From Isoetes taiwanensis (lineage: Eukaryota > Streptophyta > Lycopodiopsida > Isoetales > Isoetaceae), in assembly GCA_021234155.1 (NCBI GenBank), contig JAJEKV010000001.1:28599768-28663767 (forward strand): DNA of 64,000 nucleotides. Reading direction: 5' to 3'. A program made the translations under genes and the position numbers. Positions 21,852-33,781 of the stretch are shown one piece after another. The notes under the pieces are model-generated. The model made no database searches. It saw only the letters and a program-made list of their open reading frames with translations, and had not been told where the DNA came from. Within the stretch, counting starts at the first letter, position 1. Each line of letters opens with the position of its first letter.

Positions 21852-24800
21852 TCCCCATGCAGGTTCATCTGAAAAGAGCATCATTCACATATACACTCAT
21901 AATGCCAGATCTATCACTTTCAAATCCATTTGCAGGTCATTGAGTTGCCAAACATATTCTCACATTGGCAACTAGCTGGAGTTATGTCATGAAATACAAA
22001 CAGCAAGTCGAAGGGGCTGGTAGACCAGCCTTTTCTTTCAATTTGGCATAATGCTGCCATGCTATGGCAGCATGGAAGAGCTAAGCACATTTTTACACTA
22101 ATCCTCTCATTTTGATCTGGTTTGCAAGACAATAGGGAAATGCTTCACTAGCATACATCAAGAATTTGAAGAACAAGGGAAGGACAATTGACTCAAATCA
22201 CTCAAGAGATACAAGAGGTCAATCAAGCAAAGGAAATGAAGAAAAGAAGAGAGAGAAGACCCCTTGAAGAACATTCCATGGTATGTAGCTACTTGTGACC
22301 TTGGCATCTTTGGCATTTTGATTCCCTTCTCCATGTACTCCACCATCCTAAAGCACCATTGAACTTTGATTCCTTGCCCATAATACCTCTCAAAGTCAAA
22401 CTTGACTTTGAAAAGTTCTTTCTAGTCAAAACACACCTCCATGAAACACCTATTTGTTATGCACCACCTACAACAACTTACCATCATCCATAAGTTCAAA
22501 TGTCACTTGACTTGGTCATAATCTTGCTCAAAAGTCAATATCTCATGCAACTTGGCCAAAGAAAAAAGAAAGTTGCAAAAATTCCTAAGGGAAGTGCTCA
22601 AAACTCAAGTGTGTCCTAGGAGATGCTAAAAAGTTGTTTCTCAAAAAATTGGCTTGTAAAATAAGCACTTGATGGGCCAAGTCACTTTACACCTCACTCC
22701 ATGTGCCAAGTCATCATACACATCATCATTCTAGCCATGTCATGTCATACTCCCATGTTCAAATCAAAATCTATATCAAAGCATCAAACTAGCACCATTG
22801 TTGCCACATCAGCATTGCCACCTCATCACCACACACTTATCACACACATCATCTCCACATCATCCACAATTTTGACTAGAAAGAATTTTCAAGCTCAAGT
22901 TGGCTGACACGTCATCATCCTCATTTGCCATGTCATACTCACCTAGCCTTGTCATCATTTACATATGCCACATCATCCACTCCTTAACTCCATTTTTTAG
23001 CCGAATTCAAAAGTGCTCCATTGCAAGAAAAGATTCCAGAATCTTATAGAATGCAAAAAAAGATTCCCATAGGAAAAAAGAAAATTAAAAAAAGGTTCTA
23101 TTTTGGGCATTATGGCTGCTTCCTAGGGAATCGTGCCATAGGGCTTGGGGTGCAAAAAAATTTCCTATCTATCCCCACCCCCACCTATTTTCCTTTTCCC
23201 GAACCAATCTCCCCATGCCACGTGGAACATCCGGGCGTGTGGGGCGGTGGAGGTACCAAATCCCACGTGGATATTGCACGTTATTGTTATAAATAACGAA
23301 TTTGTTTGTTGTTATATGCCTTGGGCTGCTCGATCAAGAAATGTCTGTGGGATATTTCGCCTGTGTTTTTTTACGAACCCTAAAACCTGGAACTGCCAAG
23401 ATCCACCTAATTCGGCCCAACCAACTGATCAATCATGAACCAAACCTGCCGGATTACCTTGCCTGATGCCAAGAATGTCAAGTACCAGCTAAAAGACAGT
23501 GAATTAACGCGAATTGATCAAGAACTCAACAGAACAGAGCATCTACAAAAGGGGCTTTTGCACAAGAAGAAGATTCGAGGGCTTTGAGGCAAAGAAGAGA
23601 TTCTTGGCTTTGAAGAAGGATCGGCTTGATCATCCAGAGCTTGATTCCGACCTCCAATGTTTACCTATGATCTGGATTATTGACTGAATTGTCCGGATTG
23701 ACCAAATGTTTACCTATTTGATCCTGTGCCCAAGACCTTGAGCTTGGGATATATGCTGTTATCTTCTGAGTGCTTGATTTAATTGAAAATCCGACCTTTG
23801 TGTGAAGTGTTTGTTTTGCATTGAGTTACATTCCCTAAAAATGATAGTTGATAGAAATTCTTTGTAGCATTTTGCTCTACTTGTCGAACAGTGTCAGTAA
23901 GTCCAATTAGCATATCTTCAGAGTTAAAGGCCATCTGCTTATTAATCCAAATCGCTAATGCAACGTTGAGCTGGCAAGATTAAATCTAGCAATAATTGGC
24001 ATTAAGAATTTGAGCACAGGAAAATAGTTCTGAGGATTTTTGGTATTGCTAGGCAACTTACAGTGAGCATAAGAGCATTGGGCAAACATGCATTCCTTTC
24101 TTAGAATTCAATCTATTCCTGAATTATCCATCCCTTGCAACCTGTAGCAAAAAAGACAACAAAAAAAAGGAAAATTAGAGTGCTATCTGCTGTGAAAAAT
24201 CTTTGCCCTTTGAGTGCAGACATTCACAAGAAGGGTGAAGTTTGCAGAACAAGAAAATACATCCCCTTTATCGAGATCACAATTCGAGTTCTCTGCCAGG
24301 GGTATTGACCAAAATTTGACCGGGTCAGGAGCTAGAATTTGGCCTGTCTAATCCCATCAGACCTTTCTGGATTTTTGCAGCCTATTAGATGGAAGTGTTG
24401 AGCACTTTTTAGAATAAAAACCATGTCCAAAGCTTGAGTAGTATGCTTACTGCAAATCATATTCTGAAGCAGACTTTTTAGCCTTCAGGGAAAGATGTCC
24501 TTAACAATCTTTTGAGCATTTTTCCTGGAATCTTTACACTTAGAGTGGTTGCCTCAAGCAACCTGGAGGTTCTAAACCACTGAGGTTGAAGGTTTTGCCA
24601 GGAACACCTTCAACAACACCCTTGCTATAGTTATTGGTGACAATGAGGTGCAGGACACACTTGGCGTGCATTACCAGGCGTAATCGATGGTTCCTTCAAA
24701 TTACCACTCGCAGATTGGCACGTGGCCCCTGTTTACCTCTGTTTTCAATGATGGCTCTGCCAGATCTCTCATCTGAGAACTGCCGGATCCCTGATCTGCG

Positions 24801-26029
24801 AATGCCTGTTCTCTGATCTGCCTATTCTTTCTATTATCAGTGTCCCAAAACGATGGCACAGATGCATAATACAGAAACAACTCATCTTTGCTCAAAACCA
24901 GAAATAAGGAATGGATAACAAAAACAAAACTACCAATACTTGAACATGCCCTTCGCTATTCAAAAAAAAAAAAGAAACATTTGACATGCATTACCAGGTT
25001 CCATCTTTAAAATCGCCTTTAACTTTATCTCTTTCCGCTCCAATAGCTAAGAATAATTCCAACCTCCCTGCCCATTAACTGTTCCAAATCTTTCGATCAC
25101 GAAGCACAATTTTAGAAGGTATATTTATTATCACAAGGAACATGCTGTAATAACTCCAAAGCTTCTTCCATCACCGACAAACCACCAAATAATAAAGTTC
25201 AAGAACAAATCCCCGCTGCAATAGTATCCGCGCAGTAGAATAAATGCTACAATAGAATGCCGCAGTAGAATAGTTGGATGTGGAAAAGATCCATATCCCA
25301 TGGAATGCCAAGAATAGGGTGGGGTTGCCTCCTATCGCGCATGTACCCTTTACCGCCCACCCCCCTCCCTTGTAACATATTTTGCAGACCGTTAAGATAA
25401 AAAATCAATGGACAAGATTTGTTTGCACTATAACAGGGCCTAACTACCACTATTTATGGGTGCAAGTGCGCAATGCGTGGGTCCGGAATAAAAGTGTTAT
25501 AACTTCTCTTTCCCATCTTTGTTTAGGACATGGATACGTGCATGTGAAAGCTATTTTGAAGGGCTTTTGGGGGATGTAAAAATTTGCCACGTTTGTTTCT
25601 TAATTCTCCTTGAAAAGCTTTGAAGAAGAGGATGGAGACCCCCTGCGCGATAGAAGGAGACCCCTCCCACGAAGGGGGCCATCAGACCCCTAATGTTACG
25701 CCGACTCTAACTTTTTGCAGGTGTGTCGGAATATGACGGTTTTGGGTTCATGTGAAATGCAAACAGGTTAGGAATCCAAAAAATCCATTTTTAAACAATT
25801 CTGAATTTGGCCGTGTCTCCATTTTTATGATCTGCTCTTAAGTGCGCGAGATATGGAGACCATACCCTAGTCGTATCTGATAAGCTCCATGATCCGCTCT
25901 GTTCATTTAAAAACAGGGGAAGGAAAAAAGAGGGCAGCGGCTCCGCTTCATAAATAATGCTATCAAATTCCACCTTATAATTAATGAGGAATAATGGCAT
26001 AATTTGAAGGAATTGTTGATTATGTTTTT
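21852..26029. other. Long stretch without recognised genes
   Basis: 22,370-22,990 is low-complexity CAT/CAC-rich sequence (repeated GTCATCA, CACATCATC, CATGTCATAC). 23,000-23,450 holds CCACGTGG words and TTATAAATAA near 23,287, which look promoter-like, but no gene follows that I can identify. At 24,800-24,900 the minus strand reads SKDELFLYYASVPSFWDTDN, possibly an exon, unassigned. The remainder is featureless AT-rich DNA. Confidence 0.4.
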
Positions 26030-26250
26030 TGTTTTTGGGTTGCCCCTAGGGGGGCAAACCCTGGTTTATGTGGGTTTGTGGCATATCCTGGGTATATGCT
26101 AGAATATACCCAGGATATGCTGGTGACTGCTCCAAACCCATTGTCCCCTGTAAACTGGCGATCACCTGCGTTCTAGATTGCGGATGTTCCAACCGGTTAA
26201 CTGGGATGGCAGGCCGAAGCTCGAATTTGATGAATATGCCGGGTATTCTC
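26030..26250 (+). repeat. Dispersed repeat, inverted partner of 18,062-18,290
   Basis: Begins TTTTTGGGTTGCCCCTAGGG and contains TTATGTGGGTTTGTGGCATAT, matching the minus strand at 18,290-18,160. It also has its own small inverted repeat (GGGTATATGCTAGAATATACCC). It lies 0.6 kb upstream of the ECH gene start. Confidence 0.7.
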
Positions 26251-26859
26251 CTTTGCCTTCTATCATTACTGAAAATAAATCGATGGAGTGTAAATCTTAA
26301 GCACAAATTGCAAGAGCGATCTTTTGAGCTGAGCAAGGCTACGATTTTTTTTCTCTAACAGAGCAATAGCTGAAGCAGGCGGCGTAACCTTCAACCCTTT
26401 TTCAGAAGCTTCAAGAACATTTCTTTTCTTTTAGACAGGGGGTCGCAAAAGCAAGATATTTCTCACTGTGATGTGGAAGCAAGATTTCCATGCATTTTCA
26501 TTCTTCCTCATTCCCACCCCCCGGTCTCTGCTATAAGCGAAGAATCTGGGAGAATTGATTCATGGCTTAGGTTTGCTATTGTATCTCAAACGATGCTCAG
26601 ACTTTAGAGCCATCATCTTTGAAGGTGTTAGAGGAACCAACTAACGTAGAACCGTGACTGCCTTCTTGCACATGGCTATTTTTTATTACTTTTGATATTA
26701 TGTGACTTCTCCAGCATATATAATAAGATATTTAATATTGCTCGAATTTTTTTCCATCAATGACGCTCCTTTGATTCGGAAAAAACTGATTCTGTATGAT
26801 TCTGTATGTTCATTCAGTATAGGCTACATATTTTCAGTTGTTTACCACTATCTAGAATA

Positions 26860-28963
26860 ATGGCACACAATGAACAAGGAGCTCAGCAGTTCATTTTGGT
26901 TGAACAATATGGCGATGGCGTAGCTACAATCACACTGAATAGGCCTCAAGCACTGAATGCTCTCACTAAGAATATGATGACAGTTTTGGCGCACATCATA
27001 ACGAAGATGAGCCGGGATGTGGATGTTAAGGTTATAATTCTAACAGGATCAGGTAGGACGTTCTGTTCTGGAGTCGTCCGTTCTCTTCACTTTTCACATG
27101 TTTAATGCAATTGCAAAGTTTCTGAATTTCTCATTTCTTTTCAGCTTCATGCAATCTTTCCAATATATGTACTTATGGCTCTAGTTACTTGATGTACCAT
27201 TTAAAAAAATTCCTTTTCTTTATCATTTATGCATGTTTAGTTTCCTCTGCAACAAATCAAACTATGAACAAGCAGAAGTTAAATCAAGTCATGATCAAGT
27301 CACTGAGGAACAGTTAAGTTAGACTCTAAAAAGTCATAGCTAAGAACCTGTTTATCAGAGCCAGGTCATTTTTTGCAAATGAAGTCCCAAAAATTTTTAG
27401 TGGGGATGGGATGAATCGTTGTTATCTGGACTTAAACCAAGTATTTTCCATATTCTATCCTTTATTGGAATATATAAAATTTGTGGAAAGAAAGCAACCT
27501 CGTGCAGCAAATATTCTGCTGGATCTCAAGCTTTGGTGAACTGTAGTTTAAACTTTTTGAGTGATGATGGTATGTCAATCAAGACATTATAGGCTCTTAG
27601 CTTAGACTCTATGGAAGACAAACACCAACTTATCTATGATCTTGTATGTTCTTTGTCTGCTTAAATAAAGGGTGCAAGCATTTTGTTAAAAGCATGTGTA
27701 ATTTCCAGGATTTGACAGCAGCAGATACCGTTTTCAAAGGTGATGTGGAGGACCAAGAAACAGATCATGTCATTCAAATGGAATTATGCTGAAAACAATA
27801 ATTGGTGCCATAAATGGGTTTGTTGTTACGACGGGCTTTGAAATTTCACTAGCTTGTGATATTCTCATTGCAAGCACGGAAGCAAAATTTGTGGACACAC
27901 ATTGCAAGTGAGCTCATTGTCTTGACATTGATGTACATGTTGGAGCTATTATTAAATATATAGTAAATTATGTAGCAGTTGTGAAGCATTTCTTAAGCAT
28001 GGGCCTAATAAACATGAGACGTCTACTCATTTTTTGAGGCCATCATATAAATGGTTTGATTTGCAGTTTGTTAGTAAGATGTTTTTGGTCATCTGAGTTA
28101 CTAAGTCATGATATTGGTAATGCAAGTTTGGCATTATTCCTTCTTGGGGTTTATCTCAGAAGCTGGCTCGTTTAATTGGTGTAAATCGTGCTCGTGAACT
28201 CTCTCTTACTGCATCTCCATTGACAACAGAAGTTGCAGATAGATGGGGCCTTGTTAATAAAGTCGTGTCACCAGGTGATTTGATGATAACATCATGTGAT
28301 GTAGCAAAAGCTATCGTGAGGAACCATGAAGAGATGGTTTTGAACTACAAGAAATCATCAATGATGGAATAAAACTCCCCTTGTGGGATGCCCTTAAACT
28401 TGAGAAAGTAAGTTTTTACGACAATGTCAAACTAGTTAATCACTTCTTAATTTTCTTCATCCCTCAAATCAACATATGTTTCCTGGAACAACACATGTTT
28501 GTACAATAGGTAATCATTTGTTAAATATTGTTATGTAGATGGCAAATGTCGACATTAAATTTTCCGCATCCCTTGATTATGTCCGTTCAACATCTTCCAA
28601 GAGCCTATGTTCATCTTGCGAGTTTGTTACTCTTGGGCATGCTTGATGACCTCAGGTGCTGCCTTAATAAGAAGCTTTTGGTTGTTCATGCCTTTATCAA
28701 AAGAAAGTGCTTGAGGTAGCAATTAGCATTTGACTAATGCACTGACCAAATGACTTCTCTAACAGGTGAATTAACTTCTATGTGAAAATATTCTTATGAA
28801 TTTGATTTTTTAGACAAATTGTCATGCCTTTTACAATGAACTAACTTTTCTCATCTTATAGGAAAGAGCGCATAAATATTATGCTGGAATGCCACCTGGG
28901 GCATTTTTGGAGATGCAGCGATATATTGCTGGTCATTCTTCAAAATCACGTGCAAAGCTCTGA
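26860..28963 (+). pseudogene. ECHIA: Enoyl-CoA hydratase/isomerase (ECHIA-like), multi-exon, frameshifted
   Basis: Crotonase-fold enzymes hydrate or isomerise enoyl-CoA; the plant relative (Arabidopsis ECHIA, At4g16210 as I recall) is peroxisomal. Exons: 26,860-27,075 from MAHNEQG, with ATITLNRPQALNALTKNMM and IILTGSGRTFCSGV, the CoA-binding and oxyanion-hole strand; 27,709-about 27,908 with DLTAADTVFKGDVEDQETD and TIIGAINGFVVTTGFEISLA; 28,127-about 28,411 with FGIIPSWGLSQKLARLIGVN and ADRWGLVNKVVSPGD; 28,862-28,963 with ERAHKYYAGM and a C-terminal SKSRAKL. Ser-Lys-Leu-type ends are peroxisomal signals; this one ends in AKL. Donors GT at 27,076 and after LEK, and acceptors before exons 2 and 4, are good. 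A one-base loss with TGA near 27,790 and another near 28,345 break the frame, so the copy is probably dead unless these are assembly errors. Confidence 0.85.
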
Positions 28964-29985
28964 TATGCATGATCCTAAAATTTGAATGTTTAGTCTGTTT
29001 CTCATTTATTTGTAAGTGAAGTCTTTTAAAGTGTCGGTGGTCACCATCTTTTGCACATAATACAGATGAAACATGTCTATTGTTACTAATTCCCATGTGC
29101 TAATTTACTCCCTTAATAGTCATGATAATCCTATGATTGATTTCCTGCACCATACATTACCTAGGTTTCTGAATACAATTGCTATAAAGCAGTTACATGC
29201 CTAGTTTTCTGTAAGTCTTTATGTTTCTAAATCATAATCCAAGTTCGCCCAAATTTTGTTACAGAAATGCTTTTCCTAAAGTCCGATTCTAAGATTGTTG
29301 CCTAAGAATGGACGTATTGTCTGTACCTTAAAGCCTTTTCGGAACTTGTGAAATGCATTTACATAGCCCGTCTTCTTACCCTTCACTCCTTTTATAGCAT
29401 ATACAACAAGTTTTGTGTACTTTTGGAACAAAGAATTGTTCAAAAGTGTGAAGGAGAGATGAAGATTGATATTTTGGAATTGATAGAGCTGATTGCGAAC
29501 AACTTTATATGGTCCGGGTGTAAATTTTCTCAGGTTTTTTTTCCAATGGGTTTTATGGTTTTTTCTATATAAACTTATGAAGCTGGCTATAAGTTAGTAA
29601 AACATGATCTATAAATGGTGAGAATGGGGTGCTTTCTTAATCAAGTGTGAGGGCGATGAGGACAATCACCACGAGAGAACGGGTGGAACACAACATATAT
29701 TTCCCCTTATAATATCTTCACACTGAGTCCTTAGTAGGTACACTCCTTAACAAGTATGCAACAATAGAAACAAACAATAAATTTATAATGAAATCATAAA
29801 AGTCTATTCAATTGTAAAATACACTAGATAATAACAAATAGAGTCCATTCCTATATAACAATAATAAGAGTCAATTCCTTAGCAAGTACACTGGTTAACT
29901 ATAAGAAAATTATAATAATATGATTGTCACACACTAAATAGAATCTTAATTCTAATCATGAACTTAATTTTAATCATGATGAGCA
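28964..29985. other. No gene recognised
   Basis: AT-rich downstream sequence with no identifiable features. Confidence 0.4.
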
Positions 29986-31915
29986 TCAATGCCCATCGTG
30001 ATTGTACTTCCTCAACATAATTGACAAACAGTCACTTGTAAGGATTGGTTGAGCTGAAGAGATGTCCACTCTAGGATCTACTCCCAAGATATGGAAGTAC
30101 ACGTAGAAGAGATGTTTGCACGGCACAAATAACCTTTTCTTCTCGTGTCCCATGTAATCAGCACATGTACAAGAGGGCATCTTGTTGACAGACACCTGAT
30201 AAGTTGTTGTAGGCCTCTTCAGGTGGAAATCAACATGAGAGTTAGCCACTACAATCTCAACCATCTCGACTTCAGCTTCCATGTGTAGAGCCTCGTCAAA
30301 TCTAACCATAGCTTGATGACCCAATTGTTTGCGCTTGTACATCTTCTTCCCAAACCTGTACATGGTAGAGGAAGATTGTCCTTGCGATATATTGATAGGT
30401 GGCATATCCATCCGTGGCATGCCTGACATATTGACACCTCGTAAAGTGTAACCTCCTTTTTCCAGCCTCCTCAACTCTTCCTCTGTCAATTTCACTCCCT
30501 TCTTTACTGGCCAATCTCCGGTTCGTTCTGGTATGTTGGAAAGGCACTTCTTGAGGTTCCAAGTGTGTTCTACATGATCTGGGCAGAACCATATCCATTG
30601 CATCGTGTGCCCATTCAGATGTACAATCTTACCAAAAAAACTTGGAGCTGCTGTGAAGTGAGGTCCATTGTTTATGGGTGCATTGCATTTGCTCTTTCTT
30701 GGCCCCTTCAAGCCTTGACAACGTACTCTACTATTTGCATCTGTACGCCTTATGGCCTACGACTCATCAGTCACTGGAAATTCCATCACATTAAACACGA
30801 CATTGAAGTCCAATGTTTTTCTCAATCCCTCTACAGTACCAAACCTTGGTCGATTGTATATAACCTTGTCTGGTCTATGGGATCCAGAATCATTGGTATT
30901 GTATTCAGCTGATGATCTGCATCTCTTCAAAACTGACCTATCATTTCCACCTGAACCAGGAATATAAGGCGGTATTCCATGTCTACTTATTTCTGCATTC
31001 ACTGCCTCAACACTTTTCCTAGGAGTGATACCACTATTCATCGTGGAAAATAACCTTGACATCATATCAAACACGTCTGGTCCAACACCAACAAAATGCC
31101 TGTCACTATATGCTTTTGCTTTGGAGCATTGCAGAACAGCCTCTTTCAGATCAAATAGGCATGCGTCATATAAATTCAAGCTAGAGTTGTCCACCCACTT
31201 ATTCGTTTTACATGGTCAAAATGCACCCATGACGTACCTAAGTCTTCACCTGGACGCATTCGGTTCACTAAATCAACACCAGAACCTGGGCCAGTTGAAG
31301 CCATCTTAAAGATATAACACCTCTCTGTCTCATCCACATGTAATTGATGTAGGAATTTAGAACCCCAAAAAAACTGAAACATGCAATGTTTTTTCAAGAA
31401 TATAATCTTTTGATAATCATCTGATCCAATGGTACCATTGTCTCTACATTTGTCTATCCACCTTCTTAACCTGAAAGCAAAACAATTACATCAATAACGT
31501 TGCAATATAATTCCAGATATAATAAAGGAAAGACATAGTGGTATTTTCAAATACCTGGATTGGTTGCATAGGGGTTCCAATTTTGTAAGAAAATCTTCGA
31601 CCTTATCCTTATCCCATGTTTTGCTTTTATCAATTTCCTCCTCAGAAATAAGGTTCTTACTCACTATCTCCAGTGCTATCTCATGCTGTGTGTGCCTAGG
31701 TCCAACTCGTTTTGAATGTGATGGCTACTTTTTGAATGTGACTCCACAAGTACACGTACTCGTCCAAGTTCTTCTCTATTAGAGGTTGTCCTAATGGGAT
31801 GCACATGCTCACCCATGTGCACAGCAAGTCGTGTCTGACTCTCTTTCTTTGGAAGACAGTAATACAATGTTAAACTCTCTTTTTCCAATACTTTGGATTG
31901 AGGTGGGCCGATCAT
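29986..31915 (-). pseudogene. SWIM zinc-finger protein, transposon-like, frameshifted
   Basis: Minus strand. A first block at 31,915-31,550 contains RLAVHMGEHVHPIRT and KDKVEDFLTKLEPLCNQS. After an intron (about 31,550-31,470), 31,470-31,180 gives QFFWGSKFLHQLHVDETERC and DLGTSWVHFDHVK. The next block, 31,194-30,757, includes KAYSDRHFVGVGPDVFDMM. The last, 30,756-29,986, ends in a SWIM domain: YQVSVNKMPSCTCADYMGHE followed by PCKHLFYVYFHILGVD (C-x-C ... C-x-H ligands), as in MuDR-type transposases and related nuclear proteins. Frame changes lie near 31,185 and 31,680, and an in-frame TAG at 30,757-30,759 joins the last two blocks. I do not see DDE residues, so I call only the SWIM protein. 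Such genes are repeated in seedless-plant genomes as I recall. Confidence 0.6.
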
Positions 31916-32690
31916 CCTTTCTTATTGTAGAACTTTATATTTTTGAGATATAAGCTTGTTTCATTTTGAACTTGTATATTCTTCAGGAATAGAGGAGGGG
32001 CTGCTGATCGGAGGAGGTGTATGGCACCGTAGCCATTAGAGGAAAAATGAGATCACATTTTGTCCCATTAAGGGATGCTTAAAATGCCATGTCAGCTTTC
32101 TAAACTGTCCAATAAGGGAAGAGCTCCAGTATATCTCATTCCAGTATTATGTGGCAGCTTGTAATTAATGCAGCTGCAACTAACTTCTGTAGTATCATTT
32201 TTTCATTATAACTTTTGATCCAGAACTCCGATTCAAAAACTTTTTATAGCAATGGGTTCGTCTTCACAAGATCTATCTAGTGATAACCCATTCATACATC
32301 TTTTACGATATAAATATATAAAAAATACGCAAAAAATCATATTTTTTTAAGGTTAATGCATATGACCATATTAAAATACATCATAACCATATATCATTGG
32401 AAAGATCTTTTCATTCCGCATCTAATGCAATAAACGCCGCAACATTTTGACAAGTGGATCAAAAGTTATAGGGGAAAAACAACAGCAATGAAGTTGTTGG
32501 TGCTGCATTAATTGCAGTTAATAGAGGGTAGCCATTCCATTGGAGGATTCTTATGGGGATAAAATGAGATCTCAAATTTCCTCTAATGTTGCATTTTTGG
32601 TCTAAGGTAAACTTAGAACAGTTTGTCTATTTGTCCTGCAGGTCTATTTGTCCTCCTATGTGCATCAGAATGTTTACTTTTCCTGTATGA
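31916..32690. other. Intergenic, no feature
   Basis: AT-rich spacer between the SWIM gene and the minisatellite. The word AACTTTTGATC near 32,210 and its inverse GATCAAAAGTTATA near 32,457 suggest a decayed inverted repeat. No gene seen. Confidence 0.4.
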
Positions 32691-33665
32691 ATATGAGGCA
32701 CTACGGCGCCATAGCCTCCTACGTGCATCGAAATTTTTACTTTCCTTGTCTCAGGATGAGACAGTATGGCGCCATAGCCTATCAAAATGTGCATCAAAAT
32801 TTCTACTTTGCTTGTCTCAGGATGAGGCAGTATGGCGCCATAGCCTATCAAAATGTCAATTTGTTTTCTATCAAATGAGGCATTATAGCATAAAGGGATA
32901 ACTATTGAAAATGGCATCCCAATCCCTTGGGATTCTGAAATGCATTGCACTAAGACCTGCAGCTTATCCCTTGTCTTGTATCAATATCAGGCACTATGGC
33001 GCCATACCCTCCTACATGCATCAGATAGGTCCAACTTGTTGTATCAATATGAGGCACTATGGCGCCATGGCCTCCGTCCTATGTGCATCTAAATTTCTAT
33101 TTTGCTTGTAGGATGAGGCACTACGACGCCATACCCTCCTACATGCATCAGATAGGTCCAACTTTCTGTATCAATATGAGGCACTATGGCGCCATAGCCT
33201 CCGTCCTATGTGCATCTAAATTTCTATTTTGCTTGTATCTGGATGAGGCACTACGGCGCCATACCCTCCTACATGCATCAGATAGGTAACTTTTTGTATC
33301 AATATGAGGCACTATGGCGCCATAGCCTCCGTCCTATGTGCATCTAAACTTCTATTTTGCTTGTATCTGGATGAGGCACTATGGCACCATAGCTATCAAA
33401 ATGTCTATTTTTTGTACCTATTGAGATACTACGGTGCCGTGGCCTATCAAAATGTCTATTTTTTCTTATATCAATTTTCTGTCATATTATTTCAATTGTT
33501 TTCACTGATTTAATTTACTTTATGTTTATTTCCTTTTCTTTGCAGACTATTGATATTCTTGCTCTAGCAAGCACTACGGCGCCATACCCTGTAAGTTATA
33601 TCTTAGTTATAGAGTTAATCAACTCAGGATTTTCCTTGTTATGACAAGCATTGTAGTGCCATCCC
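32690..33665. repeat. Minisatellite with a CTATGGCGCCATAG palindromic core
   Basis: About thirteen copies of GAGGCACTAYGGCGCCATA(G/C)CC (near 32,700, 32,765, 32,830, 32,995, 33,057, 33,122, 33,184, 33,253, 33,315, 33,380, 33,430, 33,575 and 33,650), at mostly 60-70 bp spacing. Two spacer types alternate: one with CTACATGCATCAGATAGGTCC and one with CCTATGTGCATCTAAA. The core GGCGCC palindrome is the best preserved part; the outer copies decay. Open frames across it result from the periodicity and are not a gene. Confidence 0.85.
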
Positions 33666-33781
33666 CTTTAAGTTTAGACTCTAAGTTTGTTTTGTTCCAT
33701 ATTCAGAACTTATCTTGCTCCAAATAACACTGTGATTGAGTCATCCTTAATTATCTATTTGTGCTACACCAATTTTTTGGC

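Noticed and set aside
32690-33665. A repeat protein encoded by the periodic open frames
   Set aside because: The frames arise from the DNA periodicity, occur in several phases and on both strands, and have no conserved start.
32690-33665. CRISPR array
   Set aside because: Spacers are themselves repeated and spacing is irregular; the context is a plant nuclear genome.
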